64,000 nucleotides of DNA from Chrysomallon squamiferum (Eukaryota; Mollusca; Gastropoda; Neomphalida; Peltospiridae). Made by a program: the position numbers and the translations under genes. The stretch is from the NCBI GenBank assembly GCA_012295275.1, contig CM022665.1, positions 36,717,933 to 36,781,932 of the forward strand. The letters are read 5' to 3'. The notes under the pieces are model-generated. The model was not told the DNA's origin and ran no database searches. It worked only from the letters and a program-made list of their open reading frames with translations. Below, in pieces: positions 48,522 through 61,210 of this stretch (positions are counted from its first letter, which is position 1; each line of letters begins with the position of its first letter).

Positions 48522-48956
48522 AAAAGACTATAATATTAACAACAAAATACTACTATCTAGAGTATAATGTTTATTCATTACTTTAAAGGAGTGTCTCTTT
48601 GTATCTATGAAAGTAATTGTCTACTTACTTGTAAAATTGTTATTATTCTATTTTGAACGGATGTACGTGATTACTGTTATGTAGTTAATGTTACGTTATA
48701 TCTTAATACAGACTTGTATTTGTCGGTCAATTAACAAAAATTAAAAAATTCAGTTGTAATAGGTTTTTTTTCGTAGAGATAAACTTTTCAGGCGCTTTAT
48801 ACACACAAATTAAACTTTATCTAGATTTAAAAACTGTTTTATTCAAACTATTATTTCAAACTAAATTTTTTAATATGTATTTCCTGATATTTCCAACAAA
48901 CAAAAAAAATGGGTGTAAAAGTGTTTTCTTATTTACTTGTGTATTTGAGGGTTGGT
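47881..48956. other. AT-rich spacer with (ATT)n
   Basis: Pure (ATT)n at 48475-48520. Phrases such as AAAAGACTAT and ATAATGTTTATT recur (48381-48440 and 48525-48585), hinting at a further degenerate array that I cannot define. Confidence 0.4.
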
Positions 48957-48961
48957 ATCAT

Positions 48962-49004
<43 letters not shown>

Positions 49005-49075
49005 TTTGTTTGTTTGTTTGTTTTGTTTGTTTGTATGGTTGTCTGATTATTTGTGTATTTATTTATTTATTTTAT
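48957..49075. repeat. (TTTA)n-(TTTG)n array
   Basis: About twelve TTTA units pass into TTTG units, then a second short TTTA patch. Confidence 0.95.
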
Positions 49076-49119
49076 CACACACTTGTAATTAACAACCCAT
49101 AATTATTCCAAAATAAAAA

Positions 49120-50228
49120 AATTTTTCATTTTCTCCTTATATATCGTCAGTTATATCTTTCCCTAAAACATCATCAAACTTAACATTTCCTTGAAAATAT
49201 CATTAAAATCTTTTTTATAAAATATGCTAAAACCTTTCTCATTACTAAATATTACATGATTGTTTTTTGATAAATATTCTTAAAATTTCATCACATTTAT
49301 ATAATTTTTTCTAAACATCATCAAACCTAATTTTTTTCTCTTTTTTTCTAGAATATCATCAGATATCTGTTTTTTTCTGTAAAGAATAATCAAACATTTT
49401 CCCATAGAATATATTTATATATGTAATTCATAATTCGTTAATATCTTCTTTCCTATAGTATTTTGTAATAATAACTTTGGTTACAAATGCCACCAAATTT
49501 AACTGAAAATATATCCAAAATTATTTCTTCGTTACTTGACTTATTTAACGATTTCTTAAAATATTGGCATAGCTTTTAATTCGTAATTTTATTAAATTAA
49601 TAAATCCTATTTCCTGAAATATATTCAGATTAAACTTTTTCAAAAAAGATATCACTAGAGAAGACTCCTCAAAATATCAGAAAATCTAAAAAAAAAAATT
49701 TTAAAAAAAATTAAATAATCTTCACACATACCTCTGTTTTACCTAAAGTAATAATAAAAAAATAAAAAAAACACAAATATTTTAATTTCTTAGAATTTCA
49801 TTAACTGTTTTATTCTCTTTTTTCTATTATATCATCAGAAGTAACTTGGGTTTTTTCTATGATAATACTGAAACTTTCTCTTTTACTAAAATGCTATCAG
49901 ACCTAGCCATACTTTACCTAAAATAACTATTAGACTTAATAATAATAATAATAAAAATAATTATCAAACCTAATTCTACTAATTAATCAAGAAACTTTAT
50001 TTCCTCCAGACGTAACTTTATTTTCTTTATGCAGTATTATTCAAACCTATTCTAATTTTCTTAATTAATTAATATATTTACCTCTATTTTTCTCCAATTT
50101 ACCATGAAATCCTCTTCATTTCATCCTAAAATCTTATTTTTCCTAAAATAATAATAAGTGGGTTTTTTCTCTATAAAATTATCATATTTAACTCTTTTTG
50201 TCCTAATTAATCATGAAACCTTTTATTA

Positions 50229-50280
<52 letters not shown>

Positions 50281-50460
50281 ACAAAAAATATCAACAAACT
50301 TAACTTTATTCATTAATAAAATAATCACAAAAATTTCCTTTTTTTTTTTTTTTTTTTTTTTAATCTAAAATATCACCAAACTTAGATGTACATTTCCTAG
50401 AATATCTTTACCCGCCAAATTTATTTTTCACTAAAACAATAACTACACATTCTTAGAAAA
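49120..50460. repeat. degenerate tandem array S10, the longest
   Basis: More than thirty diverged units of about 25-40 bp with the theme TTCCTAAAATATCATCAAAC then TTAACTTTTT. Clear copies lie near 49165, 49195, 49318, 49352, 49672, 49830, 49893, 50197, 50280 and 50367. (AAT)n, (ATT)n (50238-50279) and poly(T) (50338-50362) tracts are embedded in it. Confidence 0.7.
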
Positions 50461-50840
50461 CAACTAAACCGCTTTACAAAAACAGACCGCGGTGCATTTT
50501 CACTGACAAAATCTAATTGACTTTCGATATTTTTCTCCGACGACAAAAACCTGGATAATTGACGTCATATTGCAGCCTGTTATTTTCAATTTGCCTTAAT
50601 TTTCTTAAGTGGAATTGAAAACGAAGCTTCTGTAGTAAAAATCCTGCCAGTTCTGATCAAGGGAAAAACCCTTAATTCGAGAAGTGACATATCGCGATTT
50701 ATATGGCACGCGACAAGAGGCAATTTGCTTGAATAAAAGTGGTGTTTATATACCTAATTGCACGGGAATTAGGTGAAATGTGAAACATCGAAATTTAATG
50801 TTTTTCTTCAAGTGAAATTATTAAAAATTAGCCATGAGTT
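50461..50840. other. complex island, candidate regulatory DNA
   Basis: Complex sequence between two repeat-rich regions. Besides the CRE it holds TTAAGTG (about 50604-50610, NK2-type core), AATTAGG and CTAATTG (about 50755-50772). Dense homeodomain-type cores in a short island suggest an enhancer, by inference only. Confidence 0.3.
50560..50567. promoter_or_regulatory. full cAMP-response element TGACGTCA
   Basis: A perfect CRE in the island at 50461-50840, in the context AATTGACGTCATAT. Confidence 0.25.
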
Positions 50841-51077
50841 ATTTGAATTTATTATTACTGTTATTATTGTTATTATTATTATTGTTATTGTTGTTGTTGG
50901 TTTTTTGTTAATATTTATCGTAATTATTATTATTATTACTACTATTATTTATTTATTTCTTTCTTTATTTATTTTTAATAAATTTATTGTTATTATTATT
51001 ATTATTATTAATTAATTAATTAATTAATTATTTTATTATTATTTATTTATTTATTATTATTATTGATATTATTATTG

Positions 51078-51121
<44 letters not shown>

Positions 51122-51300
51122 GCATGTGTTTTAAATGTTGTTGTTAATGATGTTATTGTTGTCGCTGTTATTTTTGTTATGTTGTTGTTGTGTTGTAGTA
51201 AGAGAAATATAATTTGTAATAGTATTGTTCTTACTGTCGTTTTTGCTTTATAGCTGTTCTTTACATTATCATCATAATCATCATCATCATCATTATTATT
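50841..51300. repeat. (ATT)n, (TTA/TTG)n and TTAA tracts
   Basis: TTATTATTGTTATTATT (50849-50900), ATTAATTAATTA (51005-51030), pure ATT (51080-51120), then TTG/GTT and ATC tracts to 51300. Confidence 0.85.
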
Positions 51301-51720
51301 ATAATCATCATCATTGTTGTTGCTGCTGATGCTGATGCTGTGCCTGATGCCTTTTGGAAGCCTTAATATTTCATTATTTATTTATTCATTATTAGTAAAT
51401 TTACTACTACTACTACTACCACCACCATCACTACTACCACTACTACTACTACTGCTATTACAACTACTATTATTACCACTACTTCTATTATTACTCCTAC
51501 TACTATTACTACTACTACTATCATTATTACTACTACAACTACTACTACTCTTACTAGTGCTGCTACTACTACTACTACTACTACTACTACTATTATTATT
51601 ATTATTATTATTACTACTACAACTACTACTACTGTTACTAGTGCTGCTACTACTACTACTATTATTATTATTATTATTATTATTACTACTACTACTATTC
51701 TTATTATTACATTTATTTTA
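51301..51720. repeat. long compound (ACT)n/(ATT)n array with higher-order repeat
   Basis: CTACTACTA blocks with CCA, ACA and GCT variants (51403-51720). A segment of about 110 bp, starting at ATTACTACTACAACTACTAC near 51524 and again near 51610, is duplicated with the same GTGCTGCTACT variant and the same ACT-to-ATT transition. The 135-codon poly-leucine frame is an artefact. Confidence 0.9.
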
Positions 51721-52340
51721 AATGTTGATGTTATTATTGTTTTTATATTAATAAGTAATACTAGTTGTTATTGCTGTTGTTGTTGTTGTTGTCGTAAGAA
51801 AACTGGTAGAAAATTGGTAGTATTGTTATTGTTATTTCTGTTTTGTAGCTGTCCCTTACATTATCATCATCATCAATGCTGTTGCTGTTGCAGATGTTGT
51901 TTATTTATTTACTTACTTACATGCTTATTTATTTAATTATTTTATTTTATTTTGTTTATATATTTGCTTTCTTACTTATCTATTCATTCGTTCGTTTGTG
52001 TATTTCTTTCTTTCTTTCTTTCCTTCTATTAATGCGATATTCTTCTTCATAACTTTGGTTTGTTACATTTTATATTTGTAATTTATTTTCATGTGCATTT
52101 AAAAGAAGGGGGAAAAAAATTATTTTATAAAACAAAAGTACTTTGTATGACATTTTTAGAAATAAAAGTGTTAAGGTGTCACTCTCTTCATTATAACCTG
52201 TATTTTATTTACATATCATATTCTGAACACAATAAAAACTTATTTAAAATGTTGAATAAAAGAGTTAAGACCATTTCTTTCTAGAAATAAACGTTAACAT
52301 AAAAATAAAACATTATTTCATGAGAATACAAATGTGACCT
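51721..52340. other. T-rich spacer
   Basis: GTTGTTGTTG (51774-51795), TTTA and TTTC patches (51900-52030). The 74-codon frame at 52060 is unrecognised. Confidence 0.45.
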
Positions 52341-52343
52341 TTA

Positions 52344-52375
<32 letters not shown>

Positions 52376-52500
52376 CAACAACAGCAACAAGAACAATAAA
52401 TAATAATAAAAAATAATTATTATTTATTTATTAGTTGTTTGTTTATTTATTTATGTATGTATTCATTCATTCATTCATTTATTATTGTTGTGGTTATATG
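52341..52500. repeat. (AAT)n/(AAC)n and (TTTA)/(ATTC) tracts
   Basis: AATAATAAT (52346-52372), AACAACAAC and AGC, then TTTATTTATG and ATTCATTCATTC (52461-52480). Confidence 0.85.
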
Positions 52501-52860
52501 TAACTACGTTATTAATATTAATTTACTTCTGTATAAGTAAGTAGTTATTTACAGATGTGTGTGTGCATTTTATACTAAATACAAATGTCTGTACAAGAAA
52601 CTAATTTATATTTAAGTGACACAAATTTGTAAAAGGGTGACTACTAATAAACATTTCAAGTAATACGGTTTGTCTGACACAATTCTGTGATAGTTTAAAC
52701 TATATTCCCTATTTCACAATTACCCTGACTACCGTCAAACAGTAAAATTAACACATTCAAAACTACAACATCTTTTTTTGTTTGTTTTCAAATGATTTAT
52801 AAGCAACAGTATAATAACATTTTTATTTATGTACAGTTCGCTAATATAACATCTACCAGT
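52501..52860. other. AT-rich spacer
   Basis: Nothing recognised. Confidence 0.45.
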
Positions 52861-53398
52861 TTATTTTAAAGCTTCCCATTCCTAACGAATTAACAAAGAA
52901 AAGTTTGTGTGATATTAAGCCGATGATATCCAAACATCGGGAAAGATCGGTAAACAAAAATACCTTCCACTCGGCTTTATCCGTTAAGAATCGGCGTCAC
53001 TGGCGATGCAATCCTAACGATCTTTCCTCCGCGTGCGTCCGAGCCGGCACGACCGTCTCCCTAAAACTGCAGCAAAAAGAAAAATCTTTCATCGCTCGGC
53101 GTTTCTGAAATGGTATAACTATTTCCCCCAAACTTGTCATATCTCTGTGTAAAATCTTCTCCTAGAATCTAATCCGGATCGCTTTCCTTTTGATTTTACA
53201 TCGACGACAGACGAGTTCTTTTATCCTATTTGATACTAATACGCCACTTCTTGTCGGATAATCAGCTTTTGGATTTCATTGTGGAGAGTCCGCCCGAAAT
53301 AATACCCTACCGTAAATCTTCCAATAACGAATGTAGTGTTAGTTAGACTTCGAAACAAAACACTAGTACACTGTACAAAATGGATCATGTTTGTTTGA
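52861..53398. other. complex GC-balanced island
   Basis: A 67-codon frame (52905-53108) starts with TTG and is unrecognised. The stretch at 52980-53100 is among the most GC-rich complex sequence in the window. No splice-site pair brackets an open exon convincingly. Confidence 0.3.
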
Positions 53399-53525
53399 AA
53401 GACTTGTTAATAAATAAAATAATAAATATGTCTCTATATGTATGTGTGTGTGTGTGTATATATACATATATATATACATATACAGACACATACACAGACA
53501 CACGCACACGCACACACATACTCCA
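53399..53525. repeat. (TG)n, (TA)n and (AC)n region
   Basis: TGTGTGTGTGTG (53440-53456), TATATACATATATA and ACACGCACACGCACAC (53499-53517). Confidence 0.9.
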
Positions 53526-53916
53526 CATATACGTTGTTGCTGAAATATAAACAAAGAAATCAGTGTCTTTAAAATAAAAAATAAAACAACAATGTTTATT
53601 TTCAGTAAAAATGAGATAATTCCAAGTCTGGAGCATGTATTCTGGAATCTTAATATTCGTCGTGTATTCCTCAGATCAGGACGTTAGTAAACTCTGTAAT
53701 TAAAAATATTTCTAACTGCTATTTAAAAAGTGAATTTTGAAGGGGTGAAACGGGTATGATTTCCACATCTGCAAATCTGGCTCCTTTTCAGAAAGGACTA
53801 CAATAATAAAATAAATATTTTTGATTCAAGAAAGTGAATTTAAAAACAAAACAAAAAACAAGAACAAACAAATTCAATAATAAGGTTGTGGTTTTTATTC
53901 AAATAACAACCTCAAA

Positions 53917-53947
<31 letters not shown>

Positions 53948-54280
53948 TGCAGAAATTTCCATAATTTATATCATTTTTAAAACTTAATTTATCACCTGTG
54001 TTTTAAAACAATATTAAATAATTGTCAAAACATTAAGAAACTTTTTAAAGCTAGTTTTAAGAAAGATAGTATATGGTGAAATAAAACAAAATAACAAATA
54101 AAAATCTTTGTTTTTATTCGTGTATTCATATTAAATATCTAAACGATTAGTTAGTTTTCAGAATCACACAGAAAGACACAACTGCTGTGGGATGTTTGAA
54201 TTCTTAACCGTCAACATTTCCATTCAAACTGACTCAAAGAAAAGTGATTTTATTAAGTGTCAGCTTGTTTAATACACACG
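53526..54280. other. AT-rich spacer with (AAT)n
   Basis: AAT tract at 53917-53946. No gene. Confidence 0.45.
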
Positions 54281-54658
54281 TTAAGATAATCTTAGAGAGC
54301 GAGGAATAAGCGGAGGAAAATAACGTAACAGTAAGAATACGCGTGGTGTTGGTTTTATTCCAGTATTTACGGTAAACATCTCCAACGATCGTCTGCTACC
54401 CTCAACGGTCGTCTGATTTAACGTCTGCCTGGACGTTGCGATGTCAGCGATACGGCTCTGGTCGCTGTGAGATGCAGACGTCGTATCCGAATTTGATCCA
54501 TCATAAATACGGTGTTGCAATATCAACTGTTGGGCGAAACACATTTGGCTTTTTACTTGTGTCGGGCTAGATGACTTCAAAGAGGAGAGAGCAATAAAGC
54601 GATGTGTTTTATCAGAAATGGTCTCCGTCAGAGGCAGAAAAACATCTATTGCAGTCAT
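54281..54658 (-). CDS. unrecognised ATG open frame, doubtful
   Basis: A 125-codon ATG frame in complex DNA, the longest in the window that is not repeat-driven. The translation is serine/threonine-rich in the middle (residues about 50-90) with a hydrophobic, proline-containing C-terminus. It has no signal peptide, no cysteine pattern and no motif I recognise. The DNA around 54382-54440 contains a short imperfect 20-bp tandem (CAACGATCGTCTGCTACC and CAACGGTCGTCTG). No neighbouring exon or promoter supports it, and a chance frame in a low-stop island is as likely. Confidence 0.12.
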   Translation of the reverse strand: MTAIDVFLPLTETISDKTHRFIALSSLKSSSPTQVKSQMCFAQQLILQHRIYDGSNSDTTSASHSDQSRIADIATSRQTLNQTTVEGSRRSLEMFTVNTGIKPTPRVFLLLRYFPPLIPRSLRLS

Positions 54659-55560
<902 letters not shown>

Positions 55561-56010
55561 TCACGAACTCGACTGTAACTCTTAAAACGACTCAAACTGA
55601 TCGGATTATAAAGCATTAATCTTTTTCCACGAGAAATCTCAATATTTGTCTTTTCCTTGGTTTCTAACCTCGCCGCTTCTCCTTCCGATTGACTGTGATA
55701 TAATTGGCGAGGCTTCTTCGACAAACGAAACCATCGCGAGCATTGATGAAGACTTCTAACGTGCGCCTCCCTGCAGTAGACATGTGCAGACGGAAATATT
55801 ACACCTTTAATAGCAGTTCTCTTGGATTATTCACGTAGAAAAATAGATACACTAGGAAATAGAGCTTGACAGTCGATGGGTCAGTTAGTATTTGTGTATG
55901 CTTATTAGACGTTTTTGGCGAGCTCGGAAAATAATCTTGTTTTTGTTAGACGCACAGATTCAACAAAATCATATTAAGTCTCTGTTTGCGATGGGAAAAG
56001 GTTATTAAAT
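55561..56010. other. complex island
   Basis: GC-balanced sequence with no ATG frame of note. A possible conserved non-coding element by composition only. Confidence 0.25.
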
Positions 56011-56542
56011 ATATCGATATTTGTGTGTGTATTTTTATAAACTGCCTTCAGGCAGAAGACTTTTTCTTCTTCTTTTTTTTCATAATGACGTTCATTATGA
56101 TGATGAGTTATTGTTGAAAAAAAAGATATATAGTAATAAAGAATAATATAAATTTTGTTTTGTATTTTTGTTTGTTTGTTGTTTTTTCTCGTAAATATAT
56201 AAAATTTGAATGATTTATATAAATGTTTATTAATTTTTTTTTCCTTTTTTTTTTTTCTGTTATTTCTTTCTTTCTTTCATATCTTTATTTTGTTTTTGTC
56301 AATTTTTATTTTGTTTTCTTTCTGTTATCCCATTTGTTTTCTTATTTTTTACCATCTTTAGATTCGATATTATTTTTATAGAAAAACAGAATGTCAGTAG
56401 CTTTTTATGTATGAGGTTTTTTGGAGTTTTTAATAATTGTTTTATAAAGAGAGCGAGAAATGAAATGCAAACATATATCCATTATATTAAGAATAATAAT
56501 ATGAATGCTATCTACAGCAAACATCATTAACACCAACAACAA

Positions 56543-56545
<3 letters not shown>
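56011..56545. other. T-rich spacer
   Basis: TTTC, TTTG and poly(T) patches. No gene. Confidence 0.5.

Positions 56546-56630
<85 letters not shown>
56546..56630. repeat. (ATT)n microsatellite
   Basis: About 28 ATT units with one T expansion. Confidence 0.97.
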
Positions 56631-56864
56631 GACTAAGTATAACCGACTGCTTAATACACAAAAATGCAAGATAATTATACTGTGTATATTAAATTAACCA
56701 ATATTATAAATGAGATTAAAATTATCTGTGCTGTAAGTATATCTGAAAAAAGACAGTTCAAGGTGAAAATTATGTGGTCTTTGTTTATGATCTGTTACTA
56801 TCTTACTCTTCATAAATAATTTAATTTTCAAAATCGTATTTTTCAAAATCAAATCCCAACTTTG
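56631..56864. other. AT-rich spacer
   Basis: Nothing recognised. Confidence 0.45.
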
Positions 56865-57690
56865 TTTTAACTGTTTAAATAACTTTAGTCTCTGTTTAAA
56901 TAACAGTACTTTTATTACTTCAAATAACTGAGATTTCTGTTGTTTAAATAACAGAAATCTCCATCAGTTTAAATTCATTTCTATCAGTTTAAATAACGGT
57001 CACTTCCATCCCTTTAAATAGCTGTAATCTCTTTCCGTTTAAATAACTGTAATCTCTATCCGTTTAAATAACTGTAATCTCTATCCGTTTAAATAACTGT
57101 AATCTCTATCCGTTTGAATAACTGTAATCTCTTTCCGTTTGAATAAAAGTCATTTCTGCCAGTTTAAAAAAACTGTAGATTTTGTCTGCGTAAATAACTG
57201 TAATTTTTATGCGTTTGAATAAAATCAGTTATATTATCTGTAACTGATTCCAGTAAACAGAAATACCTTGAGCCCGTTTTAGTAAATAAATAACACAATT
57301 TGAACAACTGAAATAACTGCATCTTTGTCTTATCTTAAATGTTATTACCCAAAGACATTCTAATTTCTATCAGTTTAAATACTTAATTAATGAATTTATG
57401 TCCGTTTAAATCAGTGACATTTTAATCTGTCCAGATCAGTGAAGTTTCTACCCGTAAAAATAACAGAAATATTCTGTCCGTTTAAACAACTGAAATTTAT
57501 ATCAGATTAAATAACTGAAATTTTGTCAGTTGTTGGTTTGTGATATTTCGCTTCGTTTAAATCACTTAAATTTCCGACTGTTTAATTAACTGAAATTTCT
57601 TTTTGTTTAAAAAACAAGACAACAACTAAAATTAGCAGACACAAAATACTGTGCCTTTAAATGATTTTAATTTCTATTCGTTTTAATACT
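56865..57690. repeat. degenerate tandem array S11 with a homogeneous 25-bp core
   Basis: The 25-bp unit is CCGTTTAAATAACTG followed by TAATCTCTAT. Two identical copies and a third follow head to tail at 57035-57109, with one- or two-base variants at 57010 and 57110. Outward on both sides the units decay (CAGTTTAAATAACGG, GCGTTTGAATAA and others) until about 56870 and 57680. Confidence 0.9.
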
Positions 57691-58560
57691 GGATAATTTT
57701 AAACAATTTAATTTTTTTTTTTATTATTATATATTTTTTTATCTATGAGTCAGATGATGAACTTTTTGAAACGTGTTTACATAAACTAAAGTTTTAAGTA
57801 CAGCTACCATTGATACAGTTAAATAAACTCTATCAAATTCACAAACACTTTGATGTGGGTTAATTAAGGACAGGTTTGTAATGTTTTAATTCTTTATGTC
57901 ATTATTTGTTTAACTTTAATTAAAGTCCCTATCTTAATCATCACGACATATGTTATTTATGGGAAAACCAGCGGAAACATTTATTTAACTGCTGTTGTAA
58001 TTTTTATCTTTATTAAATAGTATATTTTTTCTCTCTCGTTCTCTGTATATTTCTTTGTTGTTCTTTCTGTTTATCTTTATTTATTTCTCCCTGTTCTCTG
58101 TTGCAGTTTTTTTTTTTCTCTCTCTCTCTCTGTTTCCAGTTTAATAATTTTTGAACATACGATGTACTTGTTAGGTTCTTAATTATTATTTAATATTTTT
58201 ATTTTATTTTTTTAATTTTTATTATTAGTATGTTTTTCATGTGTGTGCTCGCAATTCACATTAATGTATACAACAGCAACTCACATAAATTTAAAAAATA
58301 AAAATTAGTTATTCCTATTCCAAAATATTAAAATAATTGTTAAAATAAAAATCGTATTTTTTGTTACAATTTTGTCTCTTATTATTTTTTCTTTTTCAAT
58401 TTTTTCTTTTTTTTTTTTTTTTTGTTTTTCGTTTTTCTTTTCTTTTATTATTATTCTTTTTTCAAACTGTTTTTTTTTTTTTTTTTTCGTTTCCAACACA
58501 AAAAGAAGAAAAAAAAAAAAAAAGAAAGAAAAAAATCCCCCAGATGCCAAGGTAACGTGT
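57691..58560. other. T-rich spacer ending in poly(T)-poly(A) pair
   Basis: Short CT tract (58118-58130), T runs (58402-58425, 58471-58487) and an A run (58509-58535). Opposite T and A runs could pair. Frames here are F- or K-biased artefacts. Confidence 0.55.
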
Positions 58561-58935
58561 CACTTTGAAAAAATGGCACTAAGTCAAAACCAATTGACCG
58601 ACGTCATAATTATTTTACTTAATGTGTTCTTTAATGACCTTGTATTCAACGACCAAAAAATATCCAAATTGAAAAAGAAAGTTAAAGATATTAAAAGCGA
58701 GTCATATTCCGTCTAATTGGCTGACTTAATGGCTTCAATATCGTGACAGGTAATTTGAAACACTGTCATTTTTTTTAACAAGTATGATTTCCATTGCCTC
58801 TCACATGTCATCGTTACTGCTTCCAACTCCAAGGTGTTGGGTTCGTGTTCAGATATTCAGAAAGCAAATTGCATCAGTCAACAAACTTTTTTACCTCACC
58901 CAGACGGAATGAAAAATAATGAAATTTGAAGTGTT
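58561..58935. other. complex island, candidate regulatory DNA
   Basis: GACGTCATAATTATTTTA (58602-58619) joins a CRE-like core to a homeodomain-type core. TGACCTTG (about 58636-58643) is a nuclear-receptor monomer-type site. TGACAG (58744-58749) and CTGTCA (58763-58768) are inverted TALE-homeodomain sites 13 bp apart. No repeat or credible frame; the 114-codon frame begins in the poly(T). The enhancer call is inference. Confidence 0.3.
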
Positions 58936-59122
58936 GATATGTCACATCTAAGGTTGAAATATTGCATTAAAATAGAATTTAAAAAAATAAAAAAATAAAA
59001 ACAACAATATTAAATAATAGTTTTTATTTCTTTTGATAAAGAATGTGTCTGTATGCTTATAATTTCCATATAAGTGTGTGCGTGTTTGTGTGTGTGTTTC
59101 TTATGTTTCTATTTAGTCATTT

Positions 59123-59165
<43 letters not shown>

Positions 59166-59330
59166 TTTTATTTTATTTTGCTTTATTTTTCCTTTTATAT
59201 TTATTTTATTTTATTTTATTTTTTTTTTTTATTACTATTAAAATTATTATTATTTATTTATTTATTTTTATTTTTATTTTTTATTTATTTCCACAAGAGG
59301 CTATTCATTTATTTACTGTGCATATCATTT
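58936..59330. repeat. (TTTA)n and (TTTTA)n region
   Basis: About ten pure TTTA units (59127-59169), then TTTTA pentamers (59168-59222) and degenerate TTTA. Confidence 0.9.
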
Positions 59331-59905
59331 TGCACAACACACTTCCTAATTCCCTCGGCGATTTGCCTTCTCGTCCGCAACGCATAAATCAACACTTAGG
59401 CAAAGTTTCCGCGACAGTTCTGACTCAGTTTAATAATTCAATAGATCGATTCTCAATCGCTTATGATTGTTTGTGACAGTAACGCAGCCCCGCACACATA
59501 TGTCACTGCCTAAATGCCGCAAGAAATAGAAGGGAGGTTCATCATTTGAGGTCGGTGGTGTAGAAATTCGAGCCGATTGCTTTTGAAGGAGATTTCGTGT
59601 TGCACGCTACCAGCGGCACTTTACCGCGAAATGAATAGCCAATGACTCCAAACGGAGAAGCAATGAAGTCGTCTAAATTTCATTCAGGTGTTTGGGGTTG
59701 GAGTCGAGTCAGACACACATTCGCCGCTGAAATCTACCTTGTCCATTGCAAGCGGTCGCAATTCGATAGGTTCTCGCAATTTGTGCTAATTTCGACTGTA
59801 AGTGTAACCGACACCAGTAACCGCTTGGTCAATTTCTCTTGTTGTTTGTGACAGGTTATGGACAAGGAAATCAGTTATTAATGTCAATGTCGCTGTCTAG
59901 ATGTA
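59331..59905. other. complex island, candidate regulatory DNA
   Basis: GC-balanced, non-repetitive sequence with an AP-1/MARE core TGACTCA (59421-59427). A 69-codon ATG frame (59642-59851) resembles nothing known and has no signal peptide or splice context. Confidence 0.3.
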
Positions 59906-60330
59906 CAAACCACTGAGCTGGGTAAAAAAAGAAAGAAAAAAAAAGAATTAAAAAAAAAAGAAAAAAAGAAATACAATAGTAAATGTGACTGAAGATAAAG
60001 AAACGCATTCCAGAGATTACGTTTTGAATTATGAATAAGAATAACTGTAATTCAAAAGAGATTTTTTAAAAACGGGGGTAAATGTAATGTGCGTGAAGAC
60101 GAATGTCCACGTGCATTTGTGCGCGGAAGCTTGGTTTTACTTCCTAGTTTCGTTTTAAGAAAACATTTTGCTTAGGTGACAGTTCCGAATATGTAGAAGA
60201 TCAAGAGAAAGAATGTGAAGAATGAGAGAGTGGAAGAGCAACACACACAAACAGAGACACGAGGACCCAGCCTTGCTTCAAATACAGAAATAAAATACTA
60301 GTAATATGTTTTTTATTTACCTATTTATAT
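59906..60330. other. spacer with A-rich patches
   Basis: Purine-rich AAAGAAAGAAAA (59928-59970). No gene. Confidence 0.45.
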
Positions 60331-60440
60331 ATACATACATACATACATACATACATACATACATACATACATACATACATACATACATACATACATACAT
60401 ACATGCATATATTAAATAAGTAAATAAATAAATAAATAAA
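60331..60440. repeat. (ATAC)n and (AAAT)n array
   Basis: About 18 uninterrupted ATAC units (60332-60403), then AAATAAAT (60419-60440). Confidence 0.97.
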
Positions 60441-60754
60441 ACCCCTCAACTATTAATAATTTTCATTCCAGGACATTTCAAATGTGTGTTTGTGCGCGCG
60501 CTATAATTTATGCTTTAAATATCTAAACTGTTTTAAAGTTTTATGCAGAATATTAGCATAAACATCTACCTTTATAAAATTTGTTTTAAGTCTTACAAAG
60601 TTTATATTCGTATGTTACGTATATTAATCTTAAGAATTTTCTTTTAGGATATTTTAACTGTTCACACGTTCTGACAACTTTCTAATTGTTTTAAAGTTTC
60701 TCCTAACGCGATAGGAATGAATGTCTTATCTAATTTTATAAACCGTTCTGTCAT
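60441..60754. other. AT-rich spacer
   Basis: TGTTTTAAAGTTT occurs near 60528 and 60688, possibly a weak tandem remnant. Confidence 0.4.
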
Positions 60755-60776
60755 TTTATATATATATATATATGTA

Positions 60777-60828
<52 letters not shown>
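60755..60828. repeat. (TA)n-(TATG)-(TG)n array
   Basis: TATATATA (60757-60772), TATGTATG, then about 23 TG units. Confidence 0.97.
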
Positions 60829-60829
<1 letters not shown>

Positions 60830-60907
60830 AAGGTGTAAGGTAAAATTAATAAAGAATGTGTCTGATTTTGTCTAAAATAATTGTTGTTCTTAGAGTTTAA
60901 CATGCTA

Positions 60908-60971
<64 letters not shown>

Positions 60972-61149
60972 TTGTTTATTTATTTATTTATTGCGTTAAT
61001 ATAATTAATTTATTTATTTATAATTTTATTTATTTTTCATTTATATTTTTTTATTATTATTATTTTTGAGAAAAAAAAATTATAAAAATATTTTAAAAAA
61101 TTAAAGCCAACTGATTTTATCATCATCATTATCATCAACATCATCATCA

Positions 61150-61210
<61 letters not shown>
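60829..61210. repeat. two long (ATT)n arrays with TTTA and ATC tracts
   Basis: Pure ATT (60911-60971), TTTA (60974-60991), an ATC tract (61117-61150) and pure ATT (61151-61209). Confidence 0.95.

Noticed and set aside
51314-51721. 135-codon leucine-rich frame
   Set aside because: It is the translation of CTA, TTA and CTG triplets of the ACT/ATT array.
59642-59851. 69-codon plus-strand ATG frame in a GC-balanced island
   Set aside because: No signal sequence, motif or splice context; the island is better described as possible regulatory DNA.
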